64,000 nucleotides of DNA from Chryseobacterium gleum (GCA_945882095.1 CAMCWF010000002.1:62001-126000); one strand, 5' to 3'. Positions 48,916 to 58,808 are shown, counted from the first letter of the stretch. The notes: generated by a model from the letters alone, not told the origin. Numbers and translations: made by a program.

Positions 48916-50247
48916 CTATTCAGTGAACACTTTGCTAAAAACAGGTTTGTCGTGACATCCATTTTGGTAAGCCCCCATTAAAAACCAAAAAATCGCATTG
49001 AACATAAAATAGTCAAGGACATTGCTCACCACATTCACCATAAACACCATGGTCATCACAAGAAAGAAGAAAAAGGAAGTGTCTTTATTTTTCGCAAAAA
49101 ACAACCTAAAAAGAAGGAAAAGGAATAAAAAAGTAAAGGAAATAAGTCCAAAATATCCAGTTTCATTGGCCAATTTTAAATACCATCCATCCGTTGCTAA
49201 ATAGGCAGATTCTACATTTGTATCCTTCAAAAAGCGGTATGCAATCCATCCTGATTTTCCAATGCCATAACCCCCAGGTTTATGCTGTAAATGCGAAAAT
49301 GTATCCTTCCAAAGTTGCACCCGGGTAACTTTTTCCTGGAGTTCTAAGGTTTCTTTGGTTGAGCTGAATACCCAATAAAAATTCCCTAATGAAAGGCCCA
49401 CCATTTGCAAAGTCACTAAGAAAACTAGGGTTTGGGTACCTAAAAGCAGCAGCAAAGACTTCCATTTTTTAAAGAAATAAACAAAGACGATGCACATAAT
49501 GAACAAGTAAATTACGATTCCTCCTCTGGACATCGAGAGAAGCAACGCGCAAAAATTAATGGACAACCAAAGTAGGTTCCATCCCTTTGGTTTTTGAACG
49601 CTCTGAAGTAAAAAATAGGTGCATGATGTCGCGCAGAAAATTCCGTTTACGGTAGGAGAGTAGTAAATTGAATTTAACCTGGGAATAAAATACGCTCCAT
49701 TATTGGCTTTCATGAATTCCATCCATTGGTCTTGTAGGTTGGGAAGGCACAGGTAAAATAGAAGTCCTAGGGCAGACCATAACGTAAACCACAGCATCAC
49801 GCGATGCAACCAAAGTTTGTATTGAGCTTCAAAATTGTTTCCCTGCATAAGCCTCGCGCAGGCATACATAATCATGGGTAAATAAGTCATTCGCGTACCC
49901 AAAACAATCAATTTGAGGTCTTGACTTAAAACAGATCCGAGCACTACGTTACAGCAAAAGACGAAAAATACAATGAGGTCCAACAGCTGAAATCGGATTG
50001 AATTCATGTGTTTCCTGAATTGTAAAAACACATAGGCTGTCAACCCAACCAACCCTATGTCTGGCAAAGCGGACACCATGTATTCCCAGGCGTTTTTTGC
50101 ATTTTCTGTACCGATTGTGAGTACCCGAAGCGTAGGGAATAGGGTGTAAAAAAGGATAAGCAACAAAAGCATGGACCACGAAAGTGGGGTAGTTTGCAGT
50201 TGTTTTACAATACGTTGCGCATTTCGTCTTATCATGGTCTTAGGCAA
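48916..50247 (-). CDS. O-antigen ligase/polymerase-family membrane protein (first copy)
   Basis: 443 residues with about ten to twelve hydrophobic helices. The large periplasmic loop between late helices carries RVQLWKDTFSHLQHKPGGYG with IGKSGWIAY, in line with the Wzy_C/WaaL family (PF04932 type). Ligases and Wzy polymerases cannot be told apart from this sequence. Start overlaps the flippase gene by 8 bases, so the two are co-translated on the minus strand. Confidence 0.78.
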   Translation of the reverse strand: MPKTMIRRNAQRIVKQLQTTPLSWSMLLLLILFYTLFPTLRVLTIGTENAKNAWEYMVSALPDIGLVGLTAYVFLQFRKHMNSIRFQLLDLIVFFVFCCNVVLGSVLSQDLKLIVLGTRMTYLPMIMYACARLMQGNNFEAQYKLWLHRVMLWFTLWSALGLLFYLCLPNLQDQWMEFMKANNGAYFIPRLNSIYYSPTVNGIFCATSCTYFLLQSVQKPKGWNLLWLSINFCALLLSMSRGGIVIYLFIMCIVFVYFFKKWKSLLLLLGTQTLVFLVTLQMVGLSLGNFYWVFSSTKETLELQEKVTRVQLWKDTFSHLQHKPGGYGIGKSGWIAYRFLKDTNVESAYLATDGWYLKLANETGYFGLISFTFLFLFLLFRLFFAKNKDTSFFFFLVMTMVFMVNVVSNVLDYFMFNAIFWFLMGAYQNGCHDKPVFSKVFTE

Positions 50248-51526
50248 TGTTTCGATCGTGGGTGACGGCTTGTTTATAGGTTACAAAAATAATCATCAGT
50301 GCGAAACAGGATTGTCCCAAGGTAATGATTGAAAAAGCCATATAAATGTTTTTTGGATGGTAGAGTCCTGCGTAGGCGATGGAAAGTATGGTAATCAAAG
50401 TTCCCAGTGTAGTCCAACCCACCATTTCTTTTTGTCTACCCAAAATCACAGGGATTTGAGAAATGGGAACACGAACCAAGTCGATGATCATCCAAAAGGA
50501 CAAAATGGAACAAATGATACCCGCAGGTTTCCAAGCCTCTCCGAAAAGAAAGGCAAAGAGTAGGGGGCCTAAAAAGAAAAGGATTAAAAACAAAGGGAGG
50601 GCGAGTAAAAAGGTAGAAAAGATGGTTTTACGCACCAAAGGAAGCAAGGTTTGTTGGTTTTTGAAATGGTCAGCTGCCTTTGCTAAAAACACATTGCTAA
50701 GCGGTTTGACAATCAAATACAAAGGAACTTGCAGAATGCGCATGGAAAAAGAATACCAACCCAATACCGCGGTTTGAAACCAAATTGAACCCAAGAGAAA
50801 GAACACCTGCGTTTGCAGCATGTCCATAAAACTTAGGAAAATATTATATTTTGGGTAGTTGATGAGTTCCTTAGCAAGTTGAATCAAGTCGCCCAAACCG
50901 ACCGATGATTTTTCGGAACATTCGGTATCCTTGGACAACTTTCGAATTCGATATTCATAGTAAACAATCGATAACACTTGCGAAGCCAAGAAACCAATCA
51001 ACAAACCAGATGACCCTACAAACCAAAATACAATGGCCAATCCATTCAATCCAATCGACTCAAGAATACGCGACAACGAAAGTACCCCGAACCGTTTGAG
51101 ACGTGTAAAAAACATGTACATCACGTTGGCATAGCCAGACAGAAAAACCCCTAAACCCAGAAAGGGTAGCCATTGGATTTTTTCTGTCGAAATTCCCAAT
51201 CCATCAGAAAACATGAAGGCTAAAATACCCAACAAGGTTAGCAGGATGCAAAAGAAGAAAAGCAAGACCAGACATAGCCTAACCAAGGAGCGAACCACCC
51301 CATTGTCCTTTAAAATTACGATTCCCAAATCGTATTTTCCGTTGGCAAAAACACTGGAAATCCCAACCGCAGAGAGGTAAAATCCTAAAATCCCAAAATC
51401 CTCCGGCGAAAACAACCGCGATGTAGCCAGGGATGCGAAAAAAGAAATGGCTTGACCAATTGTGGCACCCGAAACCAATAACATTACCTGTTTTACAAAA
51501 TCATTTTTGGTTAAGCTCTTTATCAC
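50240..51526 (-). CDS. Polysaccharide flippase (MATE/Wzx-like, first copy)
   Basis: 428 residues with about twelve helices. LLVSGATIGQAISFFASLAT at the start and the SPEDFGILGFYLSAVGI motif are typical of the Wzx/polysaccharide-synthesis superfamily. FGEAWKPAGIICSILSFW lies near residue 340. It should flip lipid-linked glycan across the inner membrane. It is divergent from the GT2 gene and coupled to the ligase/polymerase gene. Confidence 0.88.
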   Translation of the reverse strand: MIKSLTKNDFVKQVMLLVSGATIGQAISFFASLATSRLFSPEDFGILGFYLSAVGISSVFANGKYDLGIVILKDNGVVRSLVRLCLVLLFFFCILLTLLGILAFMFSDGLGISTEKIQWLPFLGLGVFLSGYANVMYMFFTRLKRFGVLSLSRILESIGLNGLAIVFWFVGSSGLLIGFLASQVLSIVYYEYRIRKLSKDTECSEKSSVGLGDLIQLAKELINYPKYNIFLSFMDMLQTQVFFLLGSIWFQTAVLGWYSFSMRILQVPLYLIVKPLSNVFLAKAADHFKNQQTLLPLVRKTIFSTFLLALPLFLILFFLGPLLFAFLFGEAWKPAGIICSILSFWMIIDLVRVPISQIPVILGRQKEMVGWTTLGTLITILSIAYAGLYHPKNIYMAFSIITLGQSCFALMIIFVTYKQAVTHDRNIA

Positions 51527-51606
51527 GCCTTTGGTTTGGTGGATAAAGTTACTTTTATTCGGGATATGAAGCCTCTTTCACTCCCTTTATGCTTTGAGAT
51601 TTCTAC

Positions 51607-51614
51607 TAACTTTG
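51607..51614 (+). promoter_or_regulatory. -7 box abutting the GT2 start codon
   Basis: TAACTTTG, a full match to TAnnTTTG, ends 7 bases before the ATG at 51622. The transcript would have little or no leader. No good -33 TTG is seen. Confidence 0.45.
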
Positions 51615-51621
51615 CCATGAA

Positions 51622-52551
51622 ATGATTCCAGCCACGCACATCGATGTCTCCATTGTGATTGTTAACTACAATGTCAAGGATTTACTCCTCAAATGCATTC
51701 AAAGCATAGAAACCTATGTCTCACCTGCGTTGAATTTGGAGATCATTGTGGTCGACAACGCCTCGTCCGACCAAAGTATTTTCGCCGTAAAAGAAAGGTT
51801 TTCCTCGGTGATATGCATTGAAAACAAAGAAAATGCGGGCTTCCCAAAGGCGAACAACCAAGCTTTCGCAGTGGCACAGGGAGATTTTATTTTCATGCTT
51901 AACCCAGATACAGAATTGTTTGACGATTCCTTGCTTTCGATGTTTCAATGCATCGTTGAACATCCTGAAATCACAGCCATTGCACCCGGTTTGTTGAATA
52001 CAGACCGCACCCATCAGAAAAGTGTATGGCGATTTCCAACCTTGACTTCAGTGGTTTTTGAAATGTTTTATGTAAAATCCTTGGTGAAACGAAAGCATTA
52101 TGAAGACATGGATTTTACAAAGCCCTTTTTTGCCGACAGTGTTTCGGGTGCGGCCATCCTCTTTCGTAAATCCCTACTTGCAGAAATCGGCATGCTGAAT
52201 GAACGAATGTTTTGGATAGAAGATGTTGATTTTTGTTATCGCATACACCAAAAAGGAGGGCAATTGCTGTACTTCCCAACGGCAAAAATACTTCACCACA
52301 TTGGACAAAGTGCGAAGAAAAACCATAACATTTCGATCTCAAACCAAGTTTTTAACAAGATTAAGTACTTTCGGGAACATCACCCAGGTTATAAAGCTTT
52401 CGGTGTGACCTTGTTCAGTTTAATTCATGTCCTTGTCAAATTGTTTGTTTTTGGGATTTTATCACCCTTCGATGTCATTTACCGAAGCAAAGCAAGGGCT
52501 TATGCATACACATTGCCTAAGGTGTGCTTTCCTCCGGATGGCATTGCATAA
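51622..52551 (+). CDS. Family 2 glycosyltransferase
   Basis: 309 residues. The GT-A fold is clear: VSIVIVNYNVKDLLLKCIQS, VVDNASSDQS, NAGFPKANNQA, FMLNPDTEL with the DxD-like Asp, and FWIEDVDFCYRI with the EDVD acceptor motif. A hydrophobic helix pair near residues 270-290 may dock on the membrane. It resembles rhamnosyltransferase-type enzymes, but the sugar is not predictable. It opens the plus-strand polysaccharide cluster. Confidence 0.92.
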   Translation: MIPATHIDVSIVIVNYNVKDLLLKCIQSIETYVSPALNLEIIVVDNASSDQSIFAVKERFSSVICIENKENAGFPKANNQAFAVAQGDFIFMLNPDTELFDDSLLSMFQCIVEHPEITAIAPGLLNTDRTHQKSVWRFPTLTSVVFEMFYVKSLVKRKHYEDMDFTKPFFADSVSGAAILFRKSLLAEIGMLNERMFWIEDVDFCYRIHQKGGQLLYFPTAKILHHIGQSAKKNHNISISNQVFNKIKYFREHHPGYKAFGVTLFSLIHVLVKLFVFGILSPFDVIYRSKARAYAYTLPKVCFPPDGIA

Positions 52552-52604
52552 ATCATATTCATCGATTTAGGTATCTTCGTATTTTGAAATCCATTTCCCA
52601 AAAC

Positions 52605-53696
52605 ATGGTTATTTGTTATTTTGGTGACAGTGAAAGCATCCATTTGGTAAAATGGGCCACCCATTTTCAAGGTTTGGGGAACGATGTTCATGTCATCAGT
52701 TTCAAGGAAAAGCAAGTTCCCGGTATAACGCACCATTTCTTAAATGCAGGTAACATCAACCAAAAAGGAGGGAATTTCAAGGTGCTGTTCACCTTTCGTG
52801 CCCTAAAAAAGATACTTGAAAAAATAAAACCTGATGTACTTCATGCGCATTATGCAACCAGCTACGGTATCACCGCTGCGCTTACGGGATTTCATCCTTT
52901 GGTAATCTCAGCATGGGGTTCAGATGTTTTGGTAAGTCCCCAAAAATCTTTTCTTCTTAAAAATCTCTTGCGATTAGCATTGCGCAGGGCAGACATTGTA
53001 ACCGTCGTAGCGCCCCACATGCTACGCGCCCTCGACTCCTTGAATGTAGCCAAATCCAAACAACGCGTGATTACCCACGGCATACGAAAGGAAGTTTTTT
53101 ACCAAACAGAAAATACCCGAGACAAGAACACTTTTACCTTCGTGAGTACCCGCCATTTGGAACCCATTTACAATCCTTTTTTCATCTTGGAAGCCTTCGC
53201 TGCATTTTCCAAATTGCATGAAAATGTCCAATTGCTCCTTGTGGGCGAAGGAAGTTTAAAAACGGAACTCCAAGCGTACTGTATAGAAAATGGCCTGCAA
53301 GATAAGGTTCACTTTTTAGGAAGGCAAAGCCAAGTTGAGCTGGCAAGAACCCTAAACCTATCCCATGTATTTCTTACCCTGTCGAATTCTGATGGCGATG
53401 TGGTTTCAATGGTCGAGGCAATGGCTTGTGGTTGCGTATGTATCGGCAGCGACATTCCCGCAAATCGATATTGGATATCACCTTCTGAAAATGGGTTTTT
53501 GGTTCCCTTGGGTGAGGTGGCTAACTTCATCGAAACATTGAACCATACTTACAAACACCATCAAGAACTCAAAGCAAAGTATGATGTCATTAACAAGAAG
53601 ATCATTGAGGAAAAAGGGAATTGGGAGTTTAACATGAATGCAGCCCTGAAAGTATACCAAGACCTGCTGAAGGAAAAAACAAACTTGAAAGCATGA
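52605..53696 (+). CDS. Family 4 glycosyltransferase
   Basis: 363 residues from the ATG at 52605; an upstream in-frame start (52524) would overlap the GT2 gene and adds 27 residues unlike the family. GT-B fold: FGDSESIHLVKWATHFQG near the start, HAHYATSYGITAAL, then the donor-site segment GEGSLKTELQAYC and the E-x7-E region MVEAMACGCVCIGSDIPANR. A retaining glycosyltransferase of the inner leaflet. A TATCTTCG box at 52572 is a possible start for transcription. It overlaps the next gene by 4 bases. Confidence 0.92.
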   Translation: MVICYFGDSESIHLVKWATHFQGLGNDVHVISFKEKQVPGITHHFLNAGNINQKGGNFKVLFTFRALKKILEKIKPDVLHAHYATSYGITAALTGFHPLVISAWGSDVLVSPQKSFLLKNLLRLALRRADIVTVVAPHMLRALDSLNVAKSKQRVITHGIRKEVFYQTENTRDKNTFTFVSTRHLEPIYNPFFILEAFAAFSKLHENVQLLLVGEGSLKTELQAYCIENGLQDKVHFLGRQSQVELARTLNLSHVFLTLSNSDGDVVSMVEAMACGCVCIGSDIPANRYWISPSENGFLVPLGEVANFIETLNHTYKHHQELKAKYDVINKKIIEEKGNWEFNMNAALKVYQDLLKEKTNLKA

Positions 53697-54937
53697 GAGA
53701 AAAATTACAAACTTGGGGACTGTTTTCATTGCGATTGCTGGATTGGGGACTCCTTTGGGTAATCTTCTTTTCTGTGATGTACCAGAAATTAGTACCCATT
53801 GGATTTCTAATGATGATCATTGGAACCTTCAGGTATCCAAAACCTAAGGCAGAAAGAAATTTTAAGGAACTGCTTAAGGGGCCAGCCCTTTGGCTCATTG
53901 CCTATTTTTTCTGGTTGTTGATTGCCATGCTTTGGACCGAAAACCAAGCCTATGGGTGGGGGAAAATCGAGAATAAATTGGCTTTTCTACTCTTGCCAGT
54001 ACTCGTCTTTATGGGCGATTTTAAAGTAACGCGAAAAATGCTCACCCGTGCTTTTTTAGCGAGTTTGTTCATTTCATTAACCATTTTTGAAATCACAGCA
54101 GTGTCGAGAACGATATGTTGCTTGGATGCCAATCCACTCTTTTATTTTCAGGATACGGTATTTGTCACCCTGATGCACCGAAGCTATTACAGCGCATTCC
54201 TTCAAATCGGTATCCTTTTCTTGGTGAGTGATTTACTAAAGTCCAAACGTTGGACCCTGGTTTTTCCCATCTGTTTTTTAGTATTAGGGAACTTACAAAC
54301 GTTGTCAAAAGCAGGGATGCTATGCATGGCAATTGTTTTTCTTTGTGTCCTGGTGTATTCCCTGCGGAACTTTAGAATTTCGAAGAAAATACTTCTTGCC
54401 ATTGGAATCGTCGGGGTTTTCGGATTTTGGTTTCTTTGGACCTACACTTTATTGCCTTACCGACTCATTTCGGTGAAATCAGCCATGGAAAATGTTCAAC
54501 TCAAAAACAATCCTTCGGTGGAAAGCAATGCGGCAAGAATTCTCAGTTGGAATGCATCGTTGATTTTAATCAAAGAAAAAGGACCGCTCGGTTGTGGTAC
54601 GGGCGATTACAGTGAGGATTTGGTTCGTAAAAACAAGTCTTTGGGAAATACGGGCATTGCGGAAGCGGAACTCAACTCACACAATCAATTTTTAAACACA
54701 ACGCTACAGTTGGGGTGGATTGGGATGTTGATTTTAGGAATGATTTTCTTTAGTGCTTGGCGTAACATTCGGTACCACTTCTTTGATGTTTTGTTGCTGA
54801 TGACCTATTTTATCCATTTTTTATTTGAATCCTACCTGGAAACCCAAGCAGGCGTCGTTCTGTTTGCGGTTTTTTTAGCGGTCTTTTTTCATCCCCGTTT
54901 TTCGAACCTCGCACAAACCGAAACAACCGAACCATGA
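53693..54937 (+). CDS. O-antigen ligase/polymerase-family membrane protein (second copy)
   Basis: 414 residues with about ten helices. The long periplasmic loop has SNAARILSWNASLILIKEKG with PLGCGTGDYSEDL and HNQFLNTTLQLG, the Wzy_C/WaaL pattern (GxGxGxY-like and HNxFL). It is co-translated with both neighbours by 4-base overlaps. Polymerase versus ligase is undecided; being inside a transferase operon favours Wzy. Confidence 0.85.
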   Translation: MREKLQTWGLFSLRLLDWGLLWVIFFSVMYQKLVPIGFLMMIIGTFRYPKPKAERNFKELLKGPALWLIAYFFWLLIAMLWTENQAYGWGKIENKLAFLLLPVLVFMGDFKVTRKMLTRAFLASLFISLTIFEITAVSRTICCLDANPLFYFQDTVFVTLMHRSYYSAFLQIGILFLVSDLLKSKRWTLVFPICFLVLGNLQTLSKAGMLCMAIVFLCVLVYSLRNFRISKKILLAIGIVGVFGFWFLWTYTLLPYRLISVKSAMENVQLKNNPSVESNAARILSWNASLILIKEKGPLGCGTGDYSEDLVRKNKSLGNTGIAEAELNSHNQFLNTTLQLGWIGMLILGMIFFSAWRNIRYHFFDVLLLMTYFIHFLFESYLETQAGVVLFAVFLAVFFHPRFSNLAQTETTEP

Positions 54938-56166
54938 AAATCTTATTCCTTACCCAATACTACCCCCCGGAAATAGGTGCGCCCCAAAATCGTTTGCATG
55001 AGTTGGCCATTCGGTTACAAACCCTAGGACCAAAAGTGGACGTGTTAACGGCGCTTCCGAACTATCCAAAAATGGAAATTCACCCAAACTACCTGCAAGG
55101 AAAAAACAGAACAGAATCGCTGGATGGCATACAAATTTTTCGCGCCTGGATTTTTGTCTCCAAAAACGCAGGCATACTTCACAGACTCCTAAATTATTTC
55201 AGTTTTGTCTTTACAGCGTATTTACGTGGTAGGAAGTTGGGTAAGTACGACTATCTCTTGGTGGAAAGTCCTCCCTTGTTTTTGGGTTGGACCGCAATGG
55301 CATTGTCTAAAAAATTGAAGGCAAAAATGATTTTCAATGTTTCAGATTTATGGCCTGAAAGCGCCGAAAAATTAAACATTGTCACAAACCCGTTTTTATT
55401 AAAAATGGCGTACCGCCTGGAGAAAAAATGCTACGAAAAAGCGCATTTTGTAACGGGACAAACCCAAGGCATTGTGCAAAACATCCAAGACCGCTTTCCG
55501 AACAAAAAAGTATATTGGCTGCCCAATGGCGTAGATACAGCGTTTTACAACCCAGATTTGATTGATGCGGGATCTTTTAGAGAAAAAAATGGTTTTAAGC
55601 CAACAGATCTATTGTTTTTTTACGGGGGAATCCTCGGTCATGCCCAAGGCTTGGAGGTAATTCTAAAAGCTGCCTCCGATGTAAAAGACTTACGAAAGGT
55701 ACACTTTATCCTGCAAGGAGAGGGGCCACTTAAACTTCAGCTCTTGGCACAAGCAGAGAACCTGGCATTGGAAAATGTACATTTCTTACCTGCAGTTGCT
55801 AAAAAAGAGATGCCAAGCATCTTAAAATCCATTGACGTCGCCTTGGTGCCCTTGCGCAACCTTCCCTTGTTTCAAGGGGCCATTCCTTCTAAGGTATTTG
55901 AATCTTTGGCAATGAAAGTTCCTTTGTTGCTCGGTGTTGCGGGAGAAGCCAAACAGCATTTCATTGACAACGCGCAGGCCGGTTGGTTTTTTGAACCTGA
56001 AAACGCGTCCGATTTGGCAAACCAAATTCGATCCATTCACGCGAACCCTTCCCAAGTGGTAGCTTGTGGTGAAAATGCGAGAAAGTATGTGGACGAGGTC
56101 TTCAACCGCAACCGCATTGCGCAAGATTTCTATGCGTATTTGGTAAAGCATGACCACGGACTTTAA
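54934..56166 (+). CDS. Family 4 glycosyltransferase (WbuB-like)
   Basis: 410 residues. The N-terminal half begins LFLTQYYPPEIGAPQNRLHE and has VLTALPNYPKMEIHPNY, LLVESPPLFLGWTAMALSKK and NVSDLWPESAEKLNI, a pattern seen in WbuB/WcaI-like enzymes. The donor site has PNGVDTAFY, GEGPLKLQLLAQ and FQGAIPSKVFESLAMKVPLL. Likely a GlcNAc/FucNAc-type transferase; the sugar is inference. It is coupled to the ligase/polymerase upstream. Confidence 0.93.
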   Translation: MKILFLTQYYPPEIGAPQNRLHELAIRLQTLGPKVDVLTALPNYPKMEIHPNYLQGKNRTESLDGIQIFRAWIFVSKNAGILHRLLNYFSFVFTAYLRGRKLGKYDYLLVESPPLFLGWTAMALSKKLKAKMIFNVSDLWPESAEKLNIVTNPFLLKMAYRLEKKCYEKAHFVTGQTQGIVQNIQDRFPNKKVYWLPNGVDTAFYNPDLIDAGSFREKNGFKPTDLLFFYGGILGHAQGLEVILKAASDVKDLRKVHFILQGEGPLKLQLLAQAENLALENVHFLPAVAKKEMPSILKSIDVALVPLRNLPLFQGAIPSKVFESLAMKVPLLLGVAGEAKQHFIDNAQAGWFFEPENASDLANQIRSIHANPSQVVACGENARKYVDEVFNRNRIAQDFYAYLVKHDHGL

Positions 56167-56188
56167 CTTTATTACATCGTTTTCAATG

Positions 56189-56196
56189 TATCTTTG
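56189..56196 (+). promoter_or_regulatory. -7 box abutting the second flippase start codon
   Basis: TATCTTTG, a full match to TAnnTTTG, ends 5 bases before the ATG at 56202. As with the GT2 gene, the transcript would be nearly leaderless. Confidence 0.45.
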
Positions 56197-56201
56197 CCAA
56201 C

Positions 56202-57500
56202 ATGCCCATTAAGTTTCTTCGCGAATTCAGCAAAAGCCATGTGTTTAAATCATTCGTGATGATGTTTTCGGGTACCCTTTTGGCACAAGCCATCGGATAT
56301 GCCATCGCACCCATCCTCACCCGCCTATATTCGACCGCAGAAATGGGAGAAATGATGTTTTACTTGCGTTTAACTGCCTTTCTCTCTTCCATCATTACAC
56401 TCCGTTATGAAGCCGCCCTGCCTTTGCCCAAGAAGGATGACCATTCCTACCTTATTTATCGCTTTATCTATTACTTCTCAATGTGGGTGCTGCTGTTTTT
56501 GGGTATTCTCTTCGCAGTGTTTTCTGTAACGGATCTCTTTCCAAAACTGAATGCTTGGTTTTACTTGTTTTCCATCCTCGGGACAGCGGCAATGATTTTG
56601 ATCAATGTCGGGACAAGTTGGGCTGTACGAAAAGGTCAATATGGAATCATAACAAGGCAAAAAATCACAAATTCATTGTTTGCCAACGGATTTAAGTGGG
56701 GTTTTTACTACCTGCATTGGAGTAAATTCGGATTGATTTTAGCCACCATGTTAGGGTTTGTACTTTCAGCTTTTGAATTTTTATTCGATTTTAGACGAAC
56801 ACATCATTCTTTTAAATCTTTATTCAGTAAACCTAAAACCGCTGCGCTGTTAAAAGAACATGGTGATTTTCCAAAACTCAATTTGCCCCATGTTTTGGTC
56901 GATAACGGTAAAGAGATTTTACTCGCCACTTTGATATTGGCGTATTTCGGCGAATCTATGTACGGTTCTTATGGCCATTCCTATCAAATGCTTCGAATTC
57001 CGCTTATGTTGATAGGGGTTTCCATTGGACAGCTGTTCTACAACCGAACCTCCGAAGCCATGCACAAAAAAAAGCCACTGGTTCCCATCATCACCAAAAC
57101 CATAGGAATGCTCACCTTGATTTCTTTGGTTCCTTTTACCATCCTTTTCTTTTTTGGCGCTGATATTTTCGCATTTGTCTTTGGCCCACACTGGCGCGCT
57201 TCAGGTACTTTCTCGCAGATCATGGCGCTTTGGTTAATGGTAAATTTCATCCTCTCACCCATCACCGCATTGCCTTTGTTGCTGAATCGCCAAAAGGATG
57301 CTTTGCTCATGGGGATGGTTAGCGCAATCCTTCAATTGGCTCCCTTTTGGGTATTTCCATTTTTCTGGGGAAACGATTCCACCGTATTCATCGAAGCACT
57401 CAAATTTGTCTCCTATTCTCAAGCGCTGTGGCTTCTTTTAACCATTCTTCGCTATTGTTATTTTGCAATGAAATCGGATGCACTGCTGACAAAGCCCTAA
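56202..57500 (+). CDS. Polysaccharide flippase (Wzx-like, second copy)
   Basis: 432 residues with about twelve helices. The N-terminal MMFSGTLLAQAIGYAIAPIL with LTRLYSTAEMGEMMFYLRLT is typical of the Wzx/PST superfamily; FGPHWRASGTFSQIMALWL lies near residue 330. It should move the lipid-linked repeat unit across the inner membrane. It starts 35 bases after the GT4 gene and ends about 100 bases before the aminotransferase gene, a gap with no clear signal. Confidence 0.88.
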   Translation: MPIKFLREFSKSHVFKSFVMMFSGTLLAQAIGYAIAPILTRLYSTAEMGEMMFYLRLTAFLSSIITLRYEAALPLPKKDDHSYLIYRFIYYFSMWVLLFLGILFAVFSVTDLFPKLNAWFYLFSILGTAAMILINVGTSWAVRKGQYGIITRQKITNSLFANGFKWGFYYLHWSKFGLILATMLGFVLSAFEFLFDFRRTHHSFKSLFSKPKTAALLKEHGDFPKLNLPHVLVDNGKEILLATLILAYFGESMYGSYGHSYQMLRIPLMLIGVSIGQLFYNRTSEAMHKKKPLVPIITKTIGMLTLISLVPFTILFFFGADIFAFVFGPHWRASGTFSQIMALWLMVNFILSPITALPLLLNRQKDALLMGMVSAILQLAPFWVFPFFWGNDSTVFIEALKFVSYSQALWLLLTILRYCYFAMKSDALLTKP

Positions 57501-57602
57501 GGATTTTCAGGATGAATTTTATAATATTCATGGCTATTTTCCCTTGGAATGCAATTCGTTGTATTATTTTCTCGAAATTTACCCACATCAAAATATGTGA
57601 CT

Positions 57603-58808
57603 ATGTTGCCATTCTCTCCGCCCCGCATTGACCAGAAAATTATAGACGAAGTAACGGATACCCTTCGCAGCGGTTGGATTTCTACAGGACCTAAAACCAA
57701 GTTGTTCGAGAAAAAAATCACAGAATACATTGGTTGTAAAACCACAGTTGCGGTGAGCGCTTGGACCACTGGAATGGAAATCGCTCTACGGTGGTGGGGT
57801 ATTGGTCCGGGAGATGAAGTAATCATTCCCGTTTTGACCTATTGTGCAAGTGCAAATGTCGTACTGCATACAGGCGCTATAGTGGTTATGGTTGACATCA
57901 ATTCAGATGACTTTAACATTAACATCGAAGCCATTCGTGCTGCCATTACGGAAAACACAAAAGCGATTATGCCGGTTGACATCGCAGGTTTACCATGTGA
58001 TTTTGATGCCATCAAAGCTTTGGTCGAAGAATTCAAACCCATCTTTAAACCTTCCAATGTTGAACAAGAGAAACTGGGAAGAATTCTAATCGCGGCAGAT
58101 TCAGCGCACAGTTTTGGCTCTACTTACAAAGGAATGCAGATGGGAACCATAGCGGATATTACCTGTTTTTCCTTTCATGCAGTGAAAAATCTTACCACAG
58201 CCGAAGGTGGTGCCATTTGTTTTAACTTACCGGATGCCTTCGATCATGACGCATTGTATACATTGTTCTGTATCAAAATTCTTCATGGACAATCCAAAGA
58301 TGCCTTGGCGAAAATGCAAAAAGGTGCTTGGCGTTACGATGTGATTGAACCGGGTTACAAATGCAATATGACCGATCTTCAAGCATCGATTGGTTTGATT
58401 GAATTGGCACGTTACAACGATACTTTGGAGCGTAGAAAAGAAATTTTTGAACAGTATTCAGAGGGTTTAGGCAAGATGCCTTGGGCAGAAATTCCAATCA
58501 AGGAAGATGAAAATAGGATTTCATGTTGCCATTTGTACCAATTAAACATCAAAGGAATTACGGAGCCGCAACGCGATGCCATTATGCATGAGATTTTTGA
58601 ACAAGACATCGCTGTAAACGTGCATTTTCAGCCCTTACCATTGTTAACAGCGTATAAAAACCTCGGGTTTAAAATGGAGGATTTCCCTACGGCATATGAC
58701 AAGTATTCACGCGAAATTTCCCTTCCCATTTATTACAATTTAACCCAAGCGCAAGTAGAAAGTGTAATTCATGCCGTTATACAGGCCTATGAAAGGGTGA
58801 TGGGATGA
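57603..58808 (+). CDS. DegT/DnrJ/EryC1/StrS-family sugar aminotransferase
   Basis: 401 residues from the ATG at 57603 (MLPFSPPRIDQKIIDEV); a start 54 bases earlier adds residues unlike the family. LRSGWISTGPKTKLFEKKI, TVAVSAWTTGMEIALRWWGI and IIPVLTYCASANVVLH are typical, DSAHSFGSTYKG holds the cofactor Asp, and SFHAVKNLTTAEGGA holds the PLP lysine. It makes an amino sugar for the glycan from a keto-sugar nucleotide. It is co-translated with the phosphoglycosyl transferase (4-base overlap). Confidence 0.93.
   Translation: MLPFSPPRIDQKIIDEVTDTLRSGWISTGPKTKLFEKKITEYIGCKTTVAVSAWTTGMEIALRWWGIGPGDEVIIPVLTYCASANVVLHTGAIVVMVDINSDDFNINIEAIRAAITENTKAIMPVDIAGLPCDFDAIKALVEEFKPIFKPSNVEQEKLGRILIAADSAHSFGSTYKGMQMGTIADITCFSFHAVKNLTTAEGGAICFNLPDAFDHDALYTLFCIKILHGQSKDALAKMQKGAWRYDVIEPGYKCNMTDLQASIGLIELARYNDTLERRKEIFEQYSEGLGKMPWAEIPIKEDENRISCCHLYQLNIKGITEPQRDAIMHEIFEQDIAVNVHFQPLPLLTAYKNLGFKMEDFPTAYDKYSREISLPIYYNLTQAQVESVIHAVIQAYERVMG

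Noticed and set aside
57501-57602. Possible promoter between the second flippase and the aminotransferase
   Set aside because: The 102-base gap has no full TAnnTTTG box in a usable place; nothing firm can be said.
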